This document shows, in pieces, positions 23,989 through 33,558 of a stretch of DNA of 46,519 nt. Each line of letters opens with the position of its first letter. The stretch's first letter is position 1. A model generated the notes under the pieces. That model did not search any database. It saw only the letters and a list, made by a program, of their open reading frames with translations, and was not told where the DNA came from. This stretch comes from Acidobacteria bacterium RIFCSPLOWO2_02_FULL_67_21 (GTDB lineage Bacteria; Acidobacteriota; Vicinamibacteria; Vicinamibacterales; UBA2999). The stretch lies in assembly GCA_001767195.1 (NCBI GenBank), contig MEKU01000080.1, positions 20,566 to 67,084 of the forward strand, read 5' to 3'. The translations under genes and the position numbers were made by a program.

Positions 23989-26900
23989 CGTGAGTCTGCC
24001 CTTTGACGCCGACCCGCGCGACGCCCGCATCGCGGCTCGTGATCAGGAGGCGCGGGCGCGGGCCGTTGACCCGCGCTTCAACGTGGCCCTCGAGGCCTCG
24101 GCCGGCACGGGCAAGACGCGAATCCTCGTCGACCGGTATATCAACCTGCTGCGGGCCGGCGTGGCCCCCGCAAACATTCTGGCCATCACCTTCACCCGCA
24201 AGGCGGCGGCAGAGATGCGTGACCGCATCATGGCGACGCTCCGCGCCGCGGCGGCGCGTGGAGAGATCGCGCCGGCGCGGTGGCGCGATCTGCGGGATCG
24301 CACGGCCGACATCGCCATCTCCACGATCGACGCGTTCTGTCTGTCGCTGCTGCGCGAGTTTCCGCTCGAGGCCGACCTGGAGCCGGGCTTCTCGCTCGCC
24401 GACGAATCCGAGCTGCCGAGGCTGCGCGACGAGGCGCTCGATGCCGCGGTGCACATCTGCCGCGCCGCGGCCCGCGCCGATGAGGACCTGACGCTCGTGT
24501 TCGCGCAGCTCGGGGAGCGCCGCGTACGGGCGGCGCTGGCGGCGCTGCTCGAACGCCGGCTTGTCGCTCCCCGTGTGCTGTCCGCGTTTCTGGCGCAGGG
24601 GCCGCCGCCCGCAGACGGCGCCGCCGCCAGCCTCAACGCGGCAGTGCGGCTCGGCGATGTCTTCGACGCCATGCGCGGCGGACTCGATCGGTTCGTCGAC
24701 ACAGGGCCGCTCCACGCGCGCTTCGACCTGCTCGTCCATGATCTTCGGGGCCTGCGGGGGGGGCGTCCGGGCCGGCCCGGGCTCGTGCAGGCGGTGTTCA
24801 CCCGGGTTCGCGCGCACTTCCTCACGCACGAGGGCCGTCCGCGCCGCCGGCAGCCGTTTCGCCGCGACCTTTTTGCCAGCGCCGCCGACTGGAACGCGCA
24901 CACCGCGCTCGTGGTGGAGCATGCGCCGGCCATCGCAGCCATCGACGCGGCCTATCGCCGCGACGTCAACGCGCTGCTCTCGCGGGGGATCCGGCGTATG
25001 TTCGCGATCGCGGCCGCGGAGTACCGGCGGACCCTGGATGCGCACGCCGCGCTGGACTTTCCGGATCTGCTGCTCCGTGCGCTCGAGCTCCTGCGCCGGA
25101 TGGACGAGTTCTCGCGAAGCCGCTACCGTCTCGAGTCGAGGTATCACCACGTGCTCGTCGACGAGTTTCAGGACACGAGCCGCGCACAGTGGGAACTGGT
25201 GTCGCTGCTCGTGCAGTCATGGGGTGAAGGCGCCGGGCTTGCCGCCACCGGGCCGCTGCAGCCGTCCATCTTCATCGTCGGCGACCGCAAGCAGTCGATC
25301 TACGGCTTCCGCGACGCCGACGTCTCCGTGCTGCGTGAGGCCGCGCGCCACATAGGGACCCTTCGTGGAGACCCGGACGTTCGCCGCGCCATCTCGCGCA
25401 GCTTCCGTGCGGCGCCGGCGCTGCTCGCGTTCGTGAATGATGTCTGCGAGGACATGCCGAAAGGCAGCGGCGACGAGGCGTTCCAGTATGAAGAGACGGA
25501 CCGCTTTCCACTGGAGCCACCGGCGCCGGATCCGGGGACGGCTCGGGCAGATCCCCCGATCGGTCTCGTGGCAGCCCCTGCGGTCGAAGAGTGCGCAGAA
25601 ATCACCGCCGCGGAAATTGCCCGTCTACTGACCGCGGCGGTCGAGATTCGCGACCGCGACACCGGGCTGCCGCGCCCGATATCGCCCGGCGACATCGCCA
25701 TCCTGTTTCGCTCGCGGGAGAGCCACCGCGAGTTCGAGGCGGCGCTCGCGCGCCGCCGGATCCGCGCGTCCGTCTACAACGGCCTGGGCTTCTTCGACGC
25801 CGACGAAGTCAAGGACGTCCTGGCGCTCATCGGGTATCTGGCGGATTCGGCATCGGATCTGCGCGCCGCGGCGCTGATGCGCTCGCGAGTCGTCGGGCTC
25901 TCGGACGAGGCGCTGCGCCTGCTGGCGCCCGCGCTTGCCGGGACGCTGGCGTGCGAGAACCCTCCGGACACCGCGCCGCTCCTCGCGCCGGCGGATCGCG
26001 CGGCCCTCACCGAGGCACAGACCGCGACGGCCCGCTGGCGCGCGCTTGCCGATCGGATGCCGCCGGCCGAGCTGGTCGATCTCGTGCTCAGCGAGTCGGC
26101 GTATGCATTCGAGTTGCGAGGGCCGCGGGTCGCACAGGCACGCGAGAATCTGAAGAAGCTTCGCGACTGGCTCCGGCGGCTCCAGAATCGCGGCTATGTG
26201 ACGTGCGCCCGGCTGGCGGCGCAGCTCGGCCGGCTCGCCGTGGGCGGCGAGGCCAATGCAGTCATGGATGCCGGTGACGCCGTCAGTCTGATGACCATTC
26301 ACGCGGCCAAGGGGCTCGAGTTCCCGGTCGTATTTGTGGTGAACCTGGGCCGCGGAACAGGCGGCCCGCGCGATTCCGTCCGGCTGTGGGGCGACGAGGC
26401 GGCGGCGGTCGCCGTGGGCGACTTTCAATCGGACGCCGACGCAGAACAGCCTGCGCGGGAGCGTGAGGAGACGAAGCGGCTTCTCTACGTCGCGTTGACA
26501 CGTGCGCGAGACCGGCTGTACCTCGGCGCAACGCTGAGAGAAGGTCGGGTTCCCGCATCCCGAGGCAGTCTCGCCGAGGTCCTGCCCTCCGCCCTCGTCG
26601 AGCGGCTTGGGGCGGCCGGACAGGACCTGGCGGTGTGGCGTGCCTCATCCGGCGTCGAACACGCGTTCCGTGTGTGTGATGCACGCGAACCGGGCGGCGC
26701 GCTGCCGCAGGGCGAGCTTCCCGAGCGTGAAGCTCCGGCGTGCGATTTCGCGGCGCTCCAAGCACCTTCGCCGGCACGCACCGTGGCGGCACTGGCAGAA
26801 GAGGGGTCGGAGCCCTTCGACGAGACGTCCCCGACCGATGATTCGGGCCGGCTTCTGGGTCTCATCGTTCATCGCCTCCTGCAGCGATATGGCTTCGATG

Positions 26901-27322
26901 CGGGCCCGGAGGTCGACGCGGATACGGCACTCAGCATGCTTCGGCCTGACGAAGTGACGAGCGCCGTGTCGCGTTCTCCTCTCGAGCTGGCGGCCGCAGC
27001 CGGCAAGGCCTATCGCGCCATCACCGGGCAAGACGACATCCGCGCGCTGTACACCTCGGGCGAGCGGCTGGACGAGGTTCCGTTCACGATGCGCGTCGCC
27101 GGCGTCGCCGTGCGCGGCACGATTGATTGTCTGGTGCGCGCGGGATCCGATCGGCTGCTCGTGCTGGAGTTCAAGACGGGGAGTCCGCGCCCGGCGCATC
27201 GCGTGCAGCTCGATCTCTATCGCCGTGCCGCCGAACGGCTGTTCCCTGGTATGGCGGTCGACGCGCGCCTGGTGTACGCGCACACCTTCCGGGGCTCGGC
27301 GGGCGGCGGTCATGTGCGCTGA
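23981..27322 (+). CDS. AddA-like UvrD/RecB helicase-nuclease
   Basis: FNVALEASAGTGKTRILVDRYINLL...ILAITFTRKAAAEMRDRI...HVLVDEFQDTSRAQWEL...VGDRKQSIYGFRDADV...LMTIHAAKGLEFPVVFVVNL...RLLYVALTRARDRLYLG...LLVLEFKTG; 8-nt overlap with addB. Confidence 0.92.
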   Translation: MSSVSLPFDADPRDARIAARDQEARARAVDPRFNVALEASAGTGKTRILVDRYINLLRAGVAPANILAITFTRKAAAEMRDRIMATLRAAAARGEIAPARWRDLRDRTADIAISTIDAFCLSLLREFPLEADLEPGFSLADESELPRLRDEALDAAVHICRAAARADEDLTLVFAQLGERRVRAALAALLERRLVAPRVLSAFLAQGPPPADGAAASLNAAVRLGDVFDAMRGGLDRFVDTGPLHARFDLLVHDLRGLRGGRPGRPGLVQAVFTRVRAHFLTHEGRPRRRQPFRRDLFASAADWNAHTALVVEHAPAIAAIDAAYRRDVNALLSRGIRRMFAIAAAEYRRTLDAHAALDFPDLLLRALELLRRMDEFSRSRYRLESRYHHVLVDEFQDTSRAQWELVSLLVQSWGEGAGLAATGPLQPSIFIVGDRKQSIYGFRDADVSVLREAARHIGTLRGDPDVRRAISRSFRAAPALLAFVNDVCEDMPKGSGDEAFQYEETDRFPLEPPAPDPGTARADPPIGLVAAPAVEECAEITAAEIARLLTAAVEIRDRDTGLPRPISPGDIAILFRSRESHREFEAALARRRIRASVYNGLGFFDADEVKDVLALIGYLADSASDLRAAALMRSRVVGLSDEALRLLAPALAGTLACENPPDTAPLLAPADRAALTEAQTATARWRALADRMPPAELVDLVLSESAYAFELRGPRVAQARENLKKLRDWLRRLQNRGYVTCARLAAQLGRLAVGGEANAVMDAGDAVSLMTIHAAKGLEFPVVFVVNLGRGTGGPRDSVRLWGDEAAAVAVGDFQSDADAEQPAREREETKRLLYVALTRARDRLYLGATLREGRVPASRGSLAEVLPSALVERLGAAGQDLAVWRASSGVEHAFRVCDAREPGGALPQGELPEREAPACDFAALQAPSPARTVAALAEEGSEPFDETSPTDDSGRLLGLIVHRLLQRYGFDAGPEVDADTALSMLRPDEVTSAVSRSPLELAAAAGKAYRAITGQDDIRALYTSGERLDEVPFTMRVAGVAVRGTIDCLVRAGSDRLLVLEFKTGSPRPAHRVQLDLYRRAAERLFPGMAVDARLVYAHTFRGSAGGGHVR

Positions 27323-27449
27323 GGCCAGATGGCGGCAGTGCCAGCCGGTACGACCGTCCAGTCTCCGGCCCTGGTCTGATCCCTCAAAAAGGCGCTCTTC
27401 CGCTGAATTCAACGAATTCCGGGATAGTCCAGCTGGCTTACTTTCTGCA

Positions 27450-27479
27450 TTGCGCTGGCCGGATCGCATCTCCTACAAT
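27450..27479 (+). promoter_or_regulatory. Candidate sigma70-type promoter for zinc-ribbon gene
   Basis: TTGCGC (27450-27455), 18-nt spacer, TACAAT (27474-27479). Confidence 0.5.
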
Positions 27480-27547
27480 CGAACTCAAGATGTGCCATAG
27501 ATGTTCGGATGGAGAGTAAGCCGTTGACGATTAAAGAGGAGACGCGC

Positions 27548-27769
27548 GTGGCGCTGACCTGCCCGAGCTGCGGGAACGACGGGAACTTCCTCGTCAAGAC
27601 GCTCCAGATGCATGTGGTGCACCTGGACGACTCACGGGTGGAAGTGTCCGAAGAAGGGCGGCCGGCTGTCCTCGAGCTGCTCTGCGACGAGTGTGAGACC
27701 CCGCTCAATCTCGACGATCTGGATGAGGGGCTTCGCAAGGAGCTGCTGCTGACGCTGGGGGCCCGTTAA
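27548..27769 (+). CDS. Small zinc-ribbon protein (start could be 27509)
   Basis: MALTCPSCGNDGNFLVKTLQMHVVHLDDSRVEVSEEGRPAVLELLCDECETPLNLDDLDEG; GAGGAG SD before GTG 27548. Confidence 0.65.
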   Translation: MALTCPSCGNDGNFLVKTLQMHVVHLDDSRVEVSEEGRPAVLELLCDECETPLNLDDLDEGLRKELLLTLGAR

Positions 27770-27857
27770 GGACCCACGGCTTCAGCCTTGCCCGCCTGAG
27801 TTTTCTCTACGCAAGGTTGACTTCTCGTCTTCCCGGCCCCTAAGGTATCCACAGGTC

Positions 27858-28313
27858 ATGAGCGGGCACGTCTTCCGGCCGTTTGGCGGAGGCTCTCTCG
27901 GTCTTGCGGGAGCTGTCGAGACGGGCGCCGACGCCAGCTGCTTCGCCGATGAGGTTGTGGTCGACTTCCCATCGGTCGCGCCGGCCGTCGAACGCATCCG
28001 GCGCGCGTTTCTGGCAGACGAGCGTACCGGCGCGCTGCGCGCGACGATCCAGCTGTCGGCCCGTGAGGCCCGGGAAGGCGCGACCGTGCCGCTCGAGGTG
28101 GCGGTCCACTGCACCTGCCGTGGGTGCGGCGGGCGTGGCGAGACATGGACCGAGCCGTGTGGCTGCTGCAACGGCAGCGGCGCGGAGATGCGGCCGCATC
28201 AGCTGCACGTCGCCGTGCCGGCCGGCGTGCCCGACGGCGCGCGTTTCAACTTCACGGTCACGCCCCGCCACGATCCGCCTACTCGAGTCGAGCTTCGCGT
28301 GCTCGTCGTGTAA
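27858..28313 (+). CDS. DnaJ-like cysteine-rich/C-terminal-domain protein lacking a J domain
   Basis: PLEVAVHCTCRGCGGRGETWTEPCGCCNGSGAEMRPHQLHVAVPAGVPDGARFNFTVTPR. Confidence 0.65.
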   Translation: MSGHVFRPFGGGSLGLAGAVETGADASCFADEVVVDFPSVAPAVERIRRAFLADERTGALRATIQLSAREAREGATVPLEVAVHCTCRGCGGRGETWTEPCGCCNGSGAEMRPHQLHVAVPAGVPDGARFNFTVTPRHDPPTRVELRVLVV

Positions 28314-28709
28314 GTGGAGCGCCACGTCCGCCTTCTCGGCATCCTTGCAGTTGTCTGGGGCGCGCTCGCCGCGCTCGTCGGGGTCTCGATGCTGCTGCTG
28401 GGCGCCGGCGCCTGGAGCCTCGTGGCCAATCCGGACGCTGAGGCCGTGTCGCTGGCCGCCGGCCTGACCGCCGCCGTGTTTGCGTCTGTCGGCGTCTTCT
28501 CGCTGGTGTGGGGGGCCGTTCATCTCTGGGTGGCGGTGCAGCTCCGCCGGCGCCAGCCGCTGGGCCGCATCGTGATGCTCGGTCTGGCCGTGATCAATCT
28601 GCTCGTCTTTCCCTTCGGCACGGCCCTTGGCGGCTACGCGCTCTGGATTCTGCTTTCCAACGACGGCCGCCACGTGTTCGAGCCGCTGCCCAGCGAGGCG
28701 ATAAGATAG
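28314..28709 (+). CDS. Small integral membrane protein
   Basis: Four hydrophobic segments: LLGILAVVWGALAALVGVSMLLLGAG..., LTAAVFASVGVFSLVWGAVHLWVAV, IVMLGLAVINLLVFPFGTALGGYALWILL. Confidence 0.6.
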   Translation: MERHVRLLGILAVVWGALAALVGVSMLLLGAGAWSLVANPDAEAVSLAAGLTAAVFASVGVFSLVWGAVHLWVAVQLRRRQPLGRIVMLGLAVINLLVFPFGTALGGYALWILLSNDGRHVFEPLPSEAIR

Positions 28710-28713
28710 GTTC

Positions 28714-29817
28714 ATGTCCTCGCTCGATCGCGACGCGGTATTGAACGCCCTCAAGACGGTTGTCGATCCGGATCTTCGCCGCGACATCGTGTCGCTCGGC
28801 TTTGTGAAGAGCCTGGCGATTGACGGCGGCGGCCGCGTCTCATTCACGATCGAGCTCACCACTCCCGCGTGTCCGGTGAAGGATCAGCTGCGCGACCAGG
28901 CGGTCGCGGCCGTCCGGGCCCTGCCAGGGGTCAGCGATGTCGAGGTGCAGATGACGGCCAGCGTACGCTCCGTCTCGGCGCCCGAGACGGGACGGACGCC
29001 ACTGCCGGGCGTCAAGAACGTCATCGCCGTCGGCGCGGGAAAAGGCGGCGTCGGGAAGACCACGGTCGCGGTCAATCTCGCACTGGCGCTCGCGAAATGC
29101 GGCAGCCGCGTCGGGATTCTGGACGGCGACATGTACGGACCGAATGTGCCGCTCATGATGGGGCTGGAGACGCAGCAGCTCACGACCGATGGACAGCGGA
29201 TCGTGCCTGCCGAGAAGTACGGCGTGCAGGTGGTGTCCATCGGGTTCATGACCGGCGATGATGCCGCGGTGATCTGGCGCGGTCCAATGCTGCACCAGGC
29301 CATCCAGCAGTTCTTCCGGGAGGTGGCGTGGCACGACCTCGACTATCTGATTGTCGACATGCCGCCCGGAACCGGGGACGTCGCCCTGAGTCTGAGCCAG
29401 ACCGTGCCCGTGGCGGGGGCCGTCCTCGTGACCACGCCGCAGCAGGTCTCGCTGGCGGACACGAGGCGGGCCATCCGCATGTATCAGAAGCTCAACATCA
29501 AGCCGATCGGCGTCGTCGAGAACATGAGCTACTACGCCTGTCCGAACTGCCATCACGAATCCGACATCTTCGGATACGGCGGCGGCGAGTCCCTTGCGCA
29601 ATCGATGGAGGTCCCGTTTCTGGGCCGGCTGCCCGTGTACCAGCCGATCCGGGAGGGGAGCGACACCGGTGTGCCCCTGATTGTGAGCGAGCCAGGGTCA
29701 CCGGCCGGCCGGGCCTTTATGACTGTGGCGGAGCGGACGGCCGCGCAGCTCTCGATTGAGGCGCTCAAAGTGGCGGAAGCCAACAAGGGGAAAATCCCGC
29801 TCATTCCGGTTCGATAG
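28714..29817 (+). CDS. mrp: Mrp/NBP35-family ATPase (Fe-S carrier ApbC-like)
   Basis: NVIAVGAGKGGVGKTTVAVNLALALAKCGSRVGILDGDMYGPNVPLMMG...VDMPPGTGDVALSLSQTVP...NMSYYACPNCHHESDIFG. Confidence 0.93.
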   Translation: MSSLDRDAVLNALKTVVDPDLRRDIVSLGFVKSLAIDGGGRVSFTIELTTPACPVKDQLRDQAVAAVRALPGVSDVEVQMTASVRSVSAPETGRTPLPGVKNVIAVGAGKGGVGKTTVAVNLALALAKCGSRVGILDGDMYGPNVPLMMGLETQQLTTDGQRIVPAEKYGVQVVSIGFMTGDDAAVIWRGPMLHQAIQQFFREVAWHDLDYLIVDMPPGTGDVALSLSQTVPVAGAVLVTTPQQVSLADTRRAIRMYQKLNIKPIGVVENMSYYACPNCHHESDIFGYGGGESLAQSMEVPFLGRLPVYQPIREGSDTGVPLIVSEPGSPAGRAFMTVAERTAAQLSIEALKVAEANKGKIPLIPVR

Positions 29818-29872
29818 CCCGGGCCTGGCGCCCTTCACGCCGACCCATCCAACGCCGACTCAAGATTCCTAA

Positions 29873-29900
29873 TTGACAAACCCAAGAGGTCGGATATAGC
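29873..29900 (+). promoter_or_regulatory. Promoter of the TonB receptor/iron-uptake locus
   Basis: TTGACA (29873-29878), 16-nt spacer, TATAGC (29895-29900). Confidence 0.6.
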
Positions 29901-29912
29901 CTGAGGCTGATA

Positions 29913-29929
29913 TTAAGACTCAGTCTCAA
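29913..29929. promoter_or_regulatory. Candidate Fur box
   Basis: TTAAGACT-C-AGTCTCAA, 17-nt near-perfect palindrome just downstream of the -10. Confidence 0.55.
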
Positions 29930-29954
29930 AGTTATGGTTCGGAGGGTTCAGGTC

Positions 29955-32393
29955 ATGGCGAAAACGCTTGTGGTGCTGCTGGTGGTGCTCGGGGCGGCAT
30001 GGCCCGCTGCCGCGCAGGGTGAGCCGACGATTCTGGGGCGGGTCGTATCGCCGGGGGGCGCTGCGGTCGCCGGCGCCGAGATCGTCCTGCGCTCCGCTCT
30101 GGGGGAAGAGACCGTCACAACGGCCGGCCCGGAAGGGCAGTTCGAGTTTCAGCGCGTCCCGGCCGGTGTGTACCGGCTGCTTGCCTCAGCGATCGGCATG
30201 TCCCCGATCGCGCAGCCGCTGACGGTCGCGGCGGGTCAGCCGCTGTTCGTCACGATCGAGCTGCCCGAGGTGGTGCGGGAGCGCGTCAACGTGGTGGGCC
30301 ACTCGTCGGCGGCCGGCCGTATTCCGGGTGCCGCGCGGATCATCGAGCCTGACGAGATGCAGAAGCTCCAGATCGCCACCGACGACGTCCATCAGATGCT
30401 GCGCCAGATCCCGGGGTTGAATATTCAGGAGGAGGAGGGCTACGGCCTGCGGCCCAACATCGGGATGCGCGGAACCGGCACCGACCGCAGCAGCAAGATC
30501 ACCCTGATGGAGGACGGCGTGCTCGTCGCGCCCGCGCCCTATTCGGCGCCCGCGGCGTACTACGCACCGGTGCCCGGCCGAATGGAATCCCTCGAGGTGC
30601 GCAAGGGATCGAGCCAGGTGAAGTACGGCCCGATTACCACCGGCGGCGTGCTGAATTACGTGTCGACGTCGATACCGTCCGCCTTCCGGGTCCGCGGCAA
30701 CGTGGCCACGGGCGCGGATCGCACCGGCAAGATTTCGGTCAACGTGGGCGACGAGTACCGGAACTTCGGCTGGCTCGTCGAAACCTTCCAGCTTCGCAAC
30801 GACGGGTTCAAGACGCTCGACGGCGGCGGCGACACCGGCACCGACCTGCAGGACTACATGGGGAAGCTGCGCTTCAATACGACGCCCTCATCCACGTTGT
30901 ATCAGGAAGTTGAGTTCAAGATCGGCCGCACCGAGCAGGTCGGCAACGAGACGTATCTCGGGCTGACCGACGAGGACTTTGGCCGCACGCCGCTGCGGCG
31001 CTATGCCGCTTCGCAGCACGACGTCATCAACTCGACTCACGAGCAATACCACGTGCGCCATCTGCTCGCGCGCCGCAACTGGGACGTGACGACGGTCGGC
31101 TACCGGAATGACTTCCAGCGTGCCTGGTACAAGTTGGAAAGCGTGCTCGGGTCTGGGCTGGGGGGTGTGCTGGCCGCGCCCGATCGCTTCCCGCAGCACC
31201 TGGCCGTCCTGAAAGGCGGAGACAGCGCGCCAAACGCGCTCGTCATCCGGAACAACAACCGCGCGTACTTCGGCGCCGGCGTGCAGTCAGTGCTCGGCGT
31301 CTCACTCTCCGGTCCGCGGGTGGACCACAAGGTGGAGGCTGGTCTCCGCTACCACCGCGACGAGGAAGACCGGTTCCAGCAGGATGACGCGTATCAGATG
31401 ACAGCGGGGCGCATGACCCGGACCCGTGCCGGCGCGCCGGGGAGCCAGACGAATCAGGTGGTGGGCGCCTCGGCGGTTGCCGTGTTCCTGTCCGACACGA
31501 TCACCTGGGGCAGCTGGTCGTTCGCGCCCGGTGTCCGCTACGAGACGATCGATTTCGAGCGGATCGACTACTCGCGCTCGGATCCCACCCGCACCGCCGG
31601 GTCTGCCGCCTTGGACACGTCGGTTGACGTCGTCGTCCCTGGCGTCGGCGTCACGTACGAGGTTCGTCCCGGGATGGTGGCGTTCGGTGGAGTGCACAGA
31701 GGCTTTGCTCCCCCGGGACCGGGGTTGGCGCCAGAGACGAACTCTGAAGAGAGCGTGAACTACGAGCTCGGCTCGCGGGTCGAGCGGGGCGCGCTCCGTG
31801 GAGAGCTGATCGGCTTTTTCAACGACTATTCGAACCTGTTGGGGCGGGACACGCTGTCGACGGGCGGCACGGGCGACGGAGACCTGTTCAACGGCGGCGA
31901 AGCGCTGACTGCCGGTCTCGAGGCGGCAGTCGATTGGAATCCGCTGGCCGGACGGCTCGGGGCCTTTGCACTGCCGGTGCGCCTCGCCTACACCTTTACC
32001 CGCGCCGAGTTCCGCAACGATTTCCAGAGCGCCTATGGACCATGGGGAACCGTGCGCGTGGGCGACGGTCTTCCGTATGTGCCGCAACACCAGCTGCACG
32101 CGAGCGTCGATCTCGATCGAGGCCGCTGGCGGGCCCGCCTGGACTCGACGTACCTGGGCCGGATGCGCACGCGCGCAGGCCAGGGCGCGCACGTCGCCAC
32201 GGAATCGACCGAGGCGTATCTGGTCGTCGGCCTGTCCGGCGAGTATGCGCTCGGCGGCGGCGCGGGCCTCTTTGCGAGCGTCCAGAACGTCACCGACAAC
32301 AGCTACATCGTGTCCCGGCATCCCGCGGGGGTTCGTCCCGGCCTGCCGCGGCTGTTTCTCGCCGGCCTGAAGTTCGATGTCGGACGGCGGTAA
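29955..32393 (+). CDS. TonB-dependent receptor (FecA-like) with N-terminal carboxypeptidase-regulatory-like domain
   Basis: MAKTLVVLLVVLGAAWPAAAQGEPTILGRVVSPGGAAVAGAEIVL...MLRQIPGLNIQEEEGYGLRPNIGMRGTGTDRSSKITLMEDGVLVAPAPYSAPAAYYAPVPGRMESLEVRKG...; SD ggagg before ATG 29955. Confidence 0.88.
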   Translation: MAKTLVVLLVVLGAAWPAAAQGEPTILGRVVSPGGAAVAGAEIVLRSALGEETVTTAGPEGQFEFQRVPAGVYRLLASAIGMSPIAQPLTVAAGQPLFVTIELPEVVRERVNVVGHSSAAGRIPGAARIIEPDEMQKLQIATDDVHQMLRQIPGLNIQEEEGYGLRPNIGMRGTGTDRSSKITLMEDGVLVAPAPYSAPAAYYAPVPGRMESLEVRKGSSQVKYGPITTGGVLNYVSTSIPSAFRVRGNVATGADRTGKISVNVGDEYRNFGWLVETFQLRNDGFKTLDGGGDTGTDLQDYMGKLRFNTTPSSTLYQEVEFKIGRTEQVGNETYLGLTDEDFGRTPLRRYAASQHDVINSTHEQYHVRHLLARRNWDVTTVGYRNDFQRAWYKLESVLGSGLGGVLAAPDRFPQHLAVLKGGDSAPNALVIRNNNRAYFGAGVQSVLGVSLSGPRVDHKVEAGLRYHRDEEDRFQQDDAYQMTAGRMTRTRAGAPGSQTNQVVGASAVAVFLSDTITWGSWSFAPGVRYETIDFERIDYSRSDPTRTAGSAALDTSVDVVVPGVGVTYEVRPGMVAFGGVHRGFAPPGPGLAPETNSEESVNYELGSRVERGALRGELIGFFNDYSNLLGRDTLSTGGTGDGDLFNGGEALTAGLEAAVDWNPLAGRLGAFALPVRLAYTFTRAEFRNDFQSAYGPWGTVRVGDGLPYVPQHQLHASVDLDRGRWRARLDSTYLGRMRTRAGQGAHVATESTEAYLVVGLSGEYALGGGAGLFASVQNVTDNSYIVSRHPAGVRPGLPRLFLAGLKFDVGRR

Positions 32394-32421
32394 CGGATCG
32401 ACTATTTAGGGAGAGCCTGGA

Positions 32422-33534
32422 GTGATGACGTCGCTCGTATCGGTCGTGGATGCTCCGCGTGGAATGCCGGTGAGCCCGGTGGCCATGCCGATGGTGGCGG
32501 TCGACCGGGTGACGGTGGCGTTCGGCGACCTGCTGGCGCTCGACGGCGTGTCGCTCGAGGTGGAAACCGGCGAGATCGTGTCGCTCGTGGGGCCTTCGGG
32601 ATCGGGAAAGTCGACGCTGCTGCGGGTGATTGCCGGAATCACGCGCCCGACCCGGGGGCGCGTGCGCCTCGCGGGGAGCGAAGTCGCGGGTCCGGCCACG
32701 TTTGTCGAGCCAGAACACCGCCGGGTCGGCCTGGTCTTTCAGGATTACGCGCTCTTCCCGCATCTCACGATCGCCGCCAACGTGGCGTTCGGTCTCAAGG
32801 GGCTGGACCGGCGCGTCGTGCGGCGCACCGTAGGCGAACTGCTCGAGCGGTTCGGCCTCGCGCGCTATGCGGAGAGCTACCCGCACATGCTGTCGGGCGG
32901 CGAGCGGCAGCGAGTGGCGCTCGCACGAGCGTTGGCGCCGCAGCCGCGCGTGATCCTCATGGACGAACCGTTTTCCGGCCTCGACAGCCGGCTTCGCGAT
33001 CGCGTCCGCCAGGAGACGTTGGACGTCCTGCGCGAGACGCACACGACGACCCTCGTCGTGACACACGATCCAAGCGAGGCGATGCGTGCCGCGGATCGTG
33101 TGGCCCTGCTCCACGACGGACGGCTGATCCAGTACGGTCCGGTCGAAGAGGTCTACGCGCATCCGGCGACGGCGTTTGCGGCGCGGTTCCTGAGCGAGGT
33201 CAACGAGCTTTCAGGTACCTGCTGCTGCGGCCGTGTGGACACTGCGCTTGGATCGTTTGCGGCCCCCCACCTTCCCGAGGCGTCGCCAGTACGGGTGTGC
33301 ATCAGACCCCATCACGTGCGGGTGACCGATCGGCCGACCGGTATCCCGGCGATGGTGGTCTCCTCGGAGTTTCTTGGGGAGAGCGATCGGATGATGCTCG
33401 AGGTGCCGGGCCTGGATCGGCCTCTGTGCCTCAGGACCTTCGGTCGCGCGCACATGGCGCCCGGGCACCGTGTGTTTCTGGATGTCGATCCCGCCGGCGT
33501 TGTCGTCGTACCCGACGATGACCGGCCGGCATAG
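32422..33534 (+). CDS. fbpC: Iron(III) ABC transporter ATP-binding protein, FbpC-like
   Basis: VGPSGSGKSTLLRVIAGITRP...VFQDYALFPHLTIAANVAFGL...MLSGGERQRVALARALAPQPRVILMDEPFSGLD...VTHDPSEAM. Confidence 0.85.
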   Translation: MMTSLVSVVDAPRGMPVSPVAMPMVAVDRVTVAFGDLLALDGVSLEVETGEIVSLVGPSGSGKSTLLRVIAGITRPTRGRVRLAGSEVAGPATFVEPEHRRVGLVFQDYALFPHLTIAANVAFGLKGLDRRVVRRTVGELLERFGLARYAESYPHMLSGGERQRVALARALAPQPRVILMDEPFSGLDSRLRDRVRQETLDVLRETHTTTLVVTHDPSEAMRAADRVALLHDGRLIQYGPVEEVYAHPATAFAARFLSEVNELSGTCCCGRVDTALGSFAAPHLPEASPVRVCIRPHHVRVTDRPTGIPAMVVSSEFLGESDRMMLEVPGLDRPLCLRTFGRAHMAPGHRVFLDVDPAGVVVVPDDDRPA

Positions 33535-33558
33535 ACGGTTTTCTACCGAGGCCTCGTT

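Noticed and set aside
23651-25150. 499-aa minus-strand ORF over addB/addA
   Set aside because: Antisense of helicase/nuclease genes with typical GC-skewed composition and no recognisable domain.
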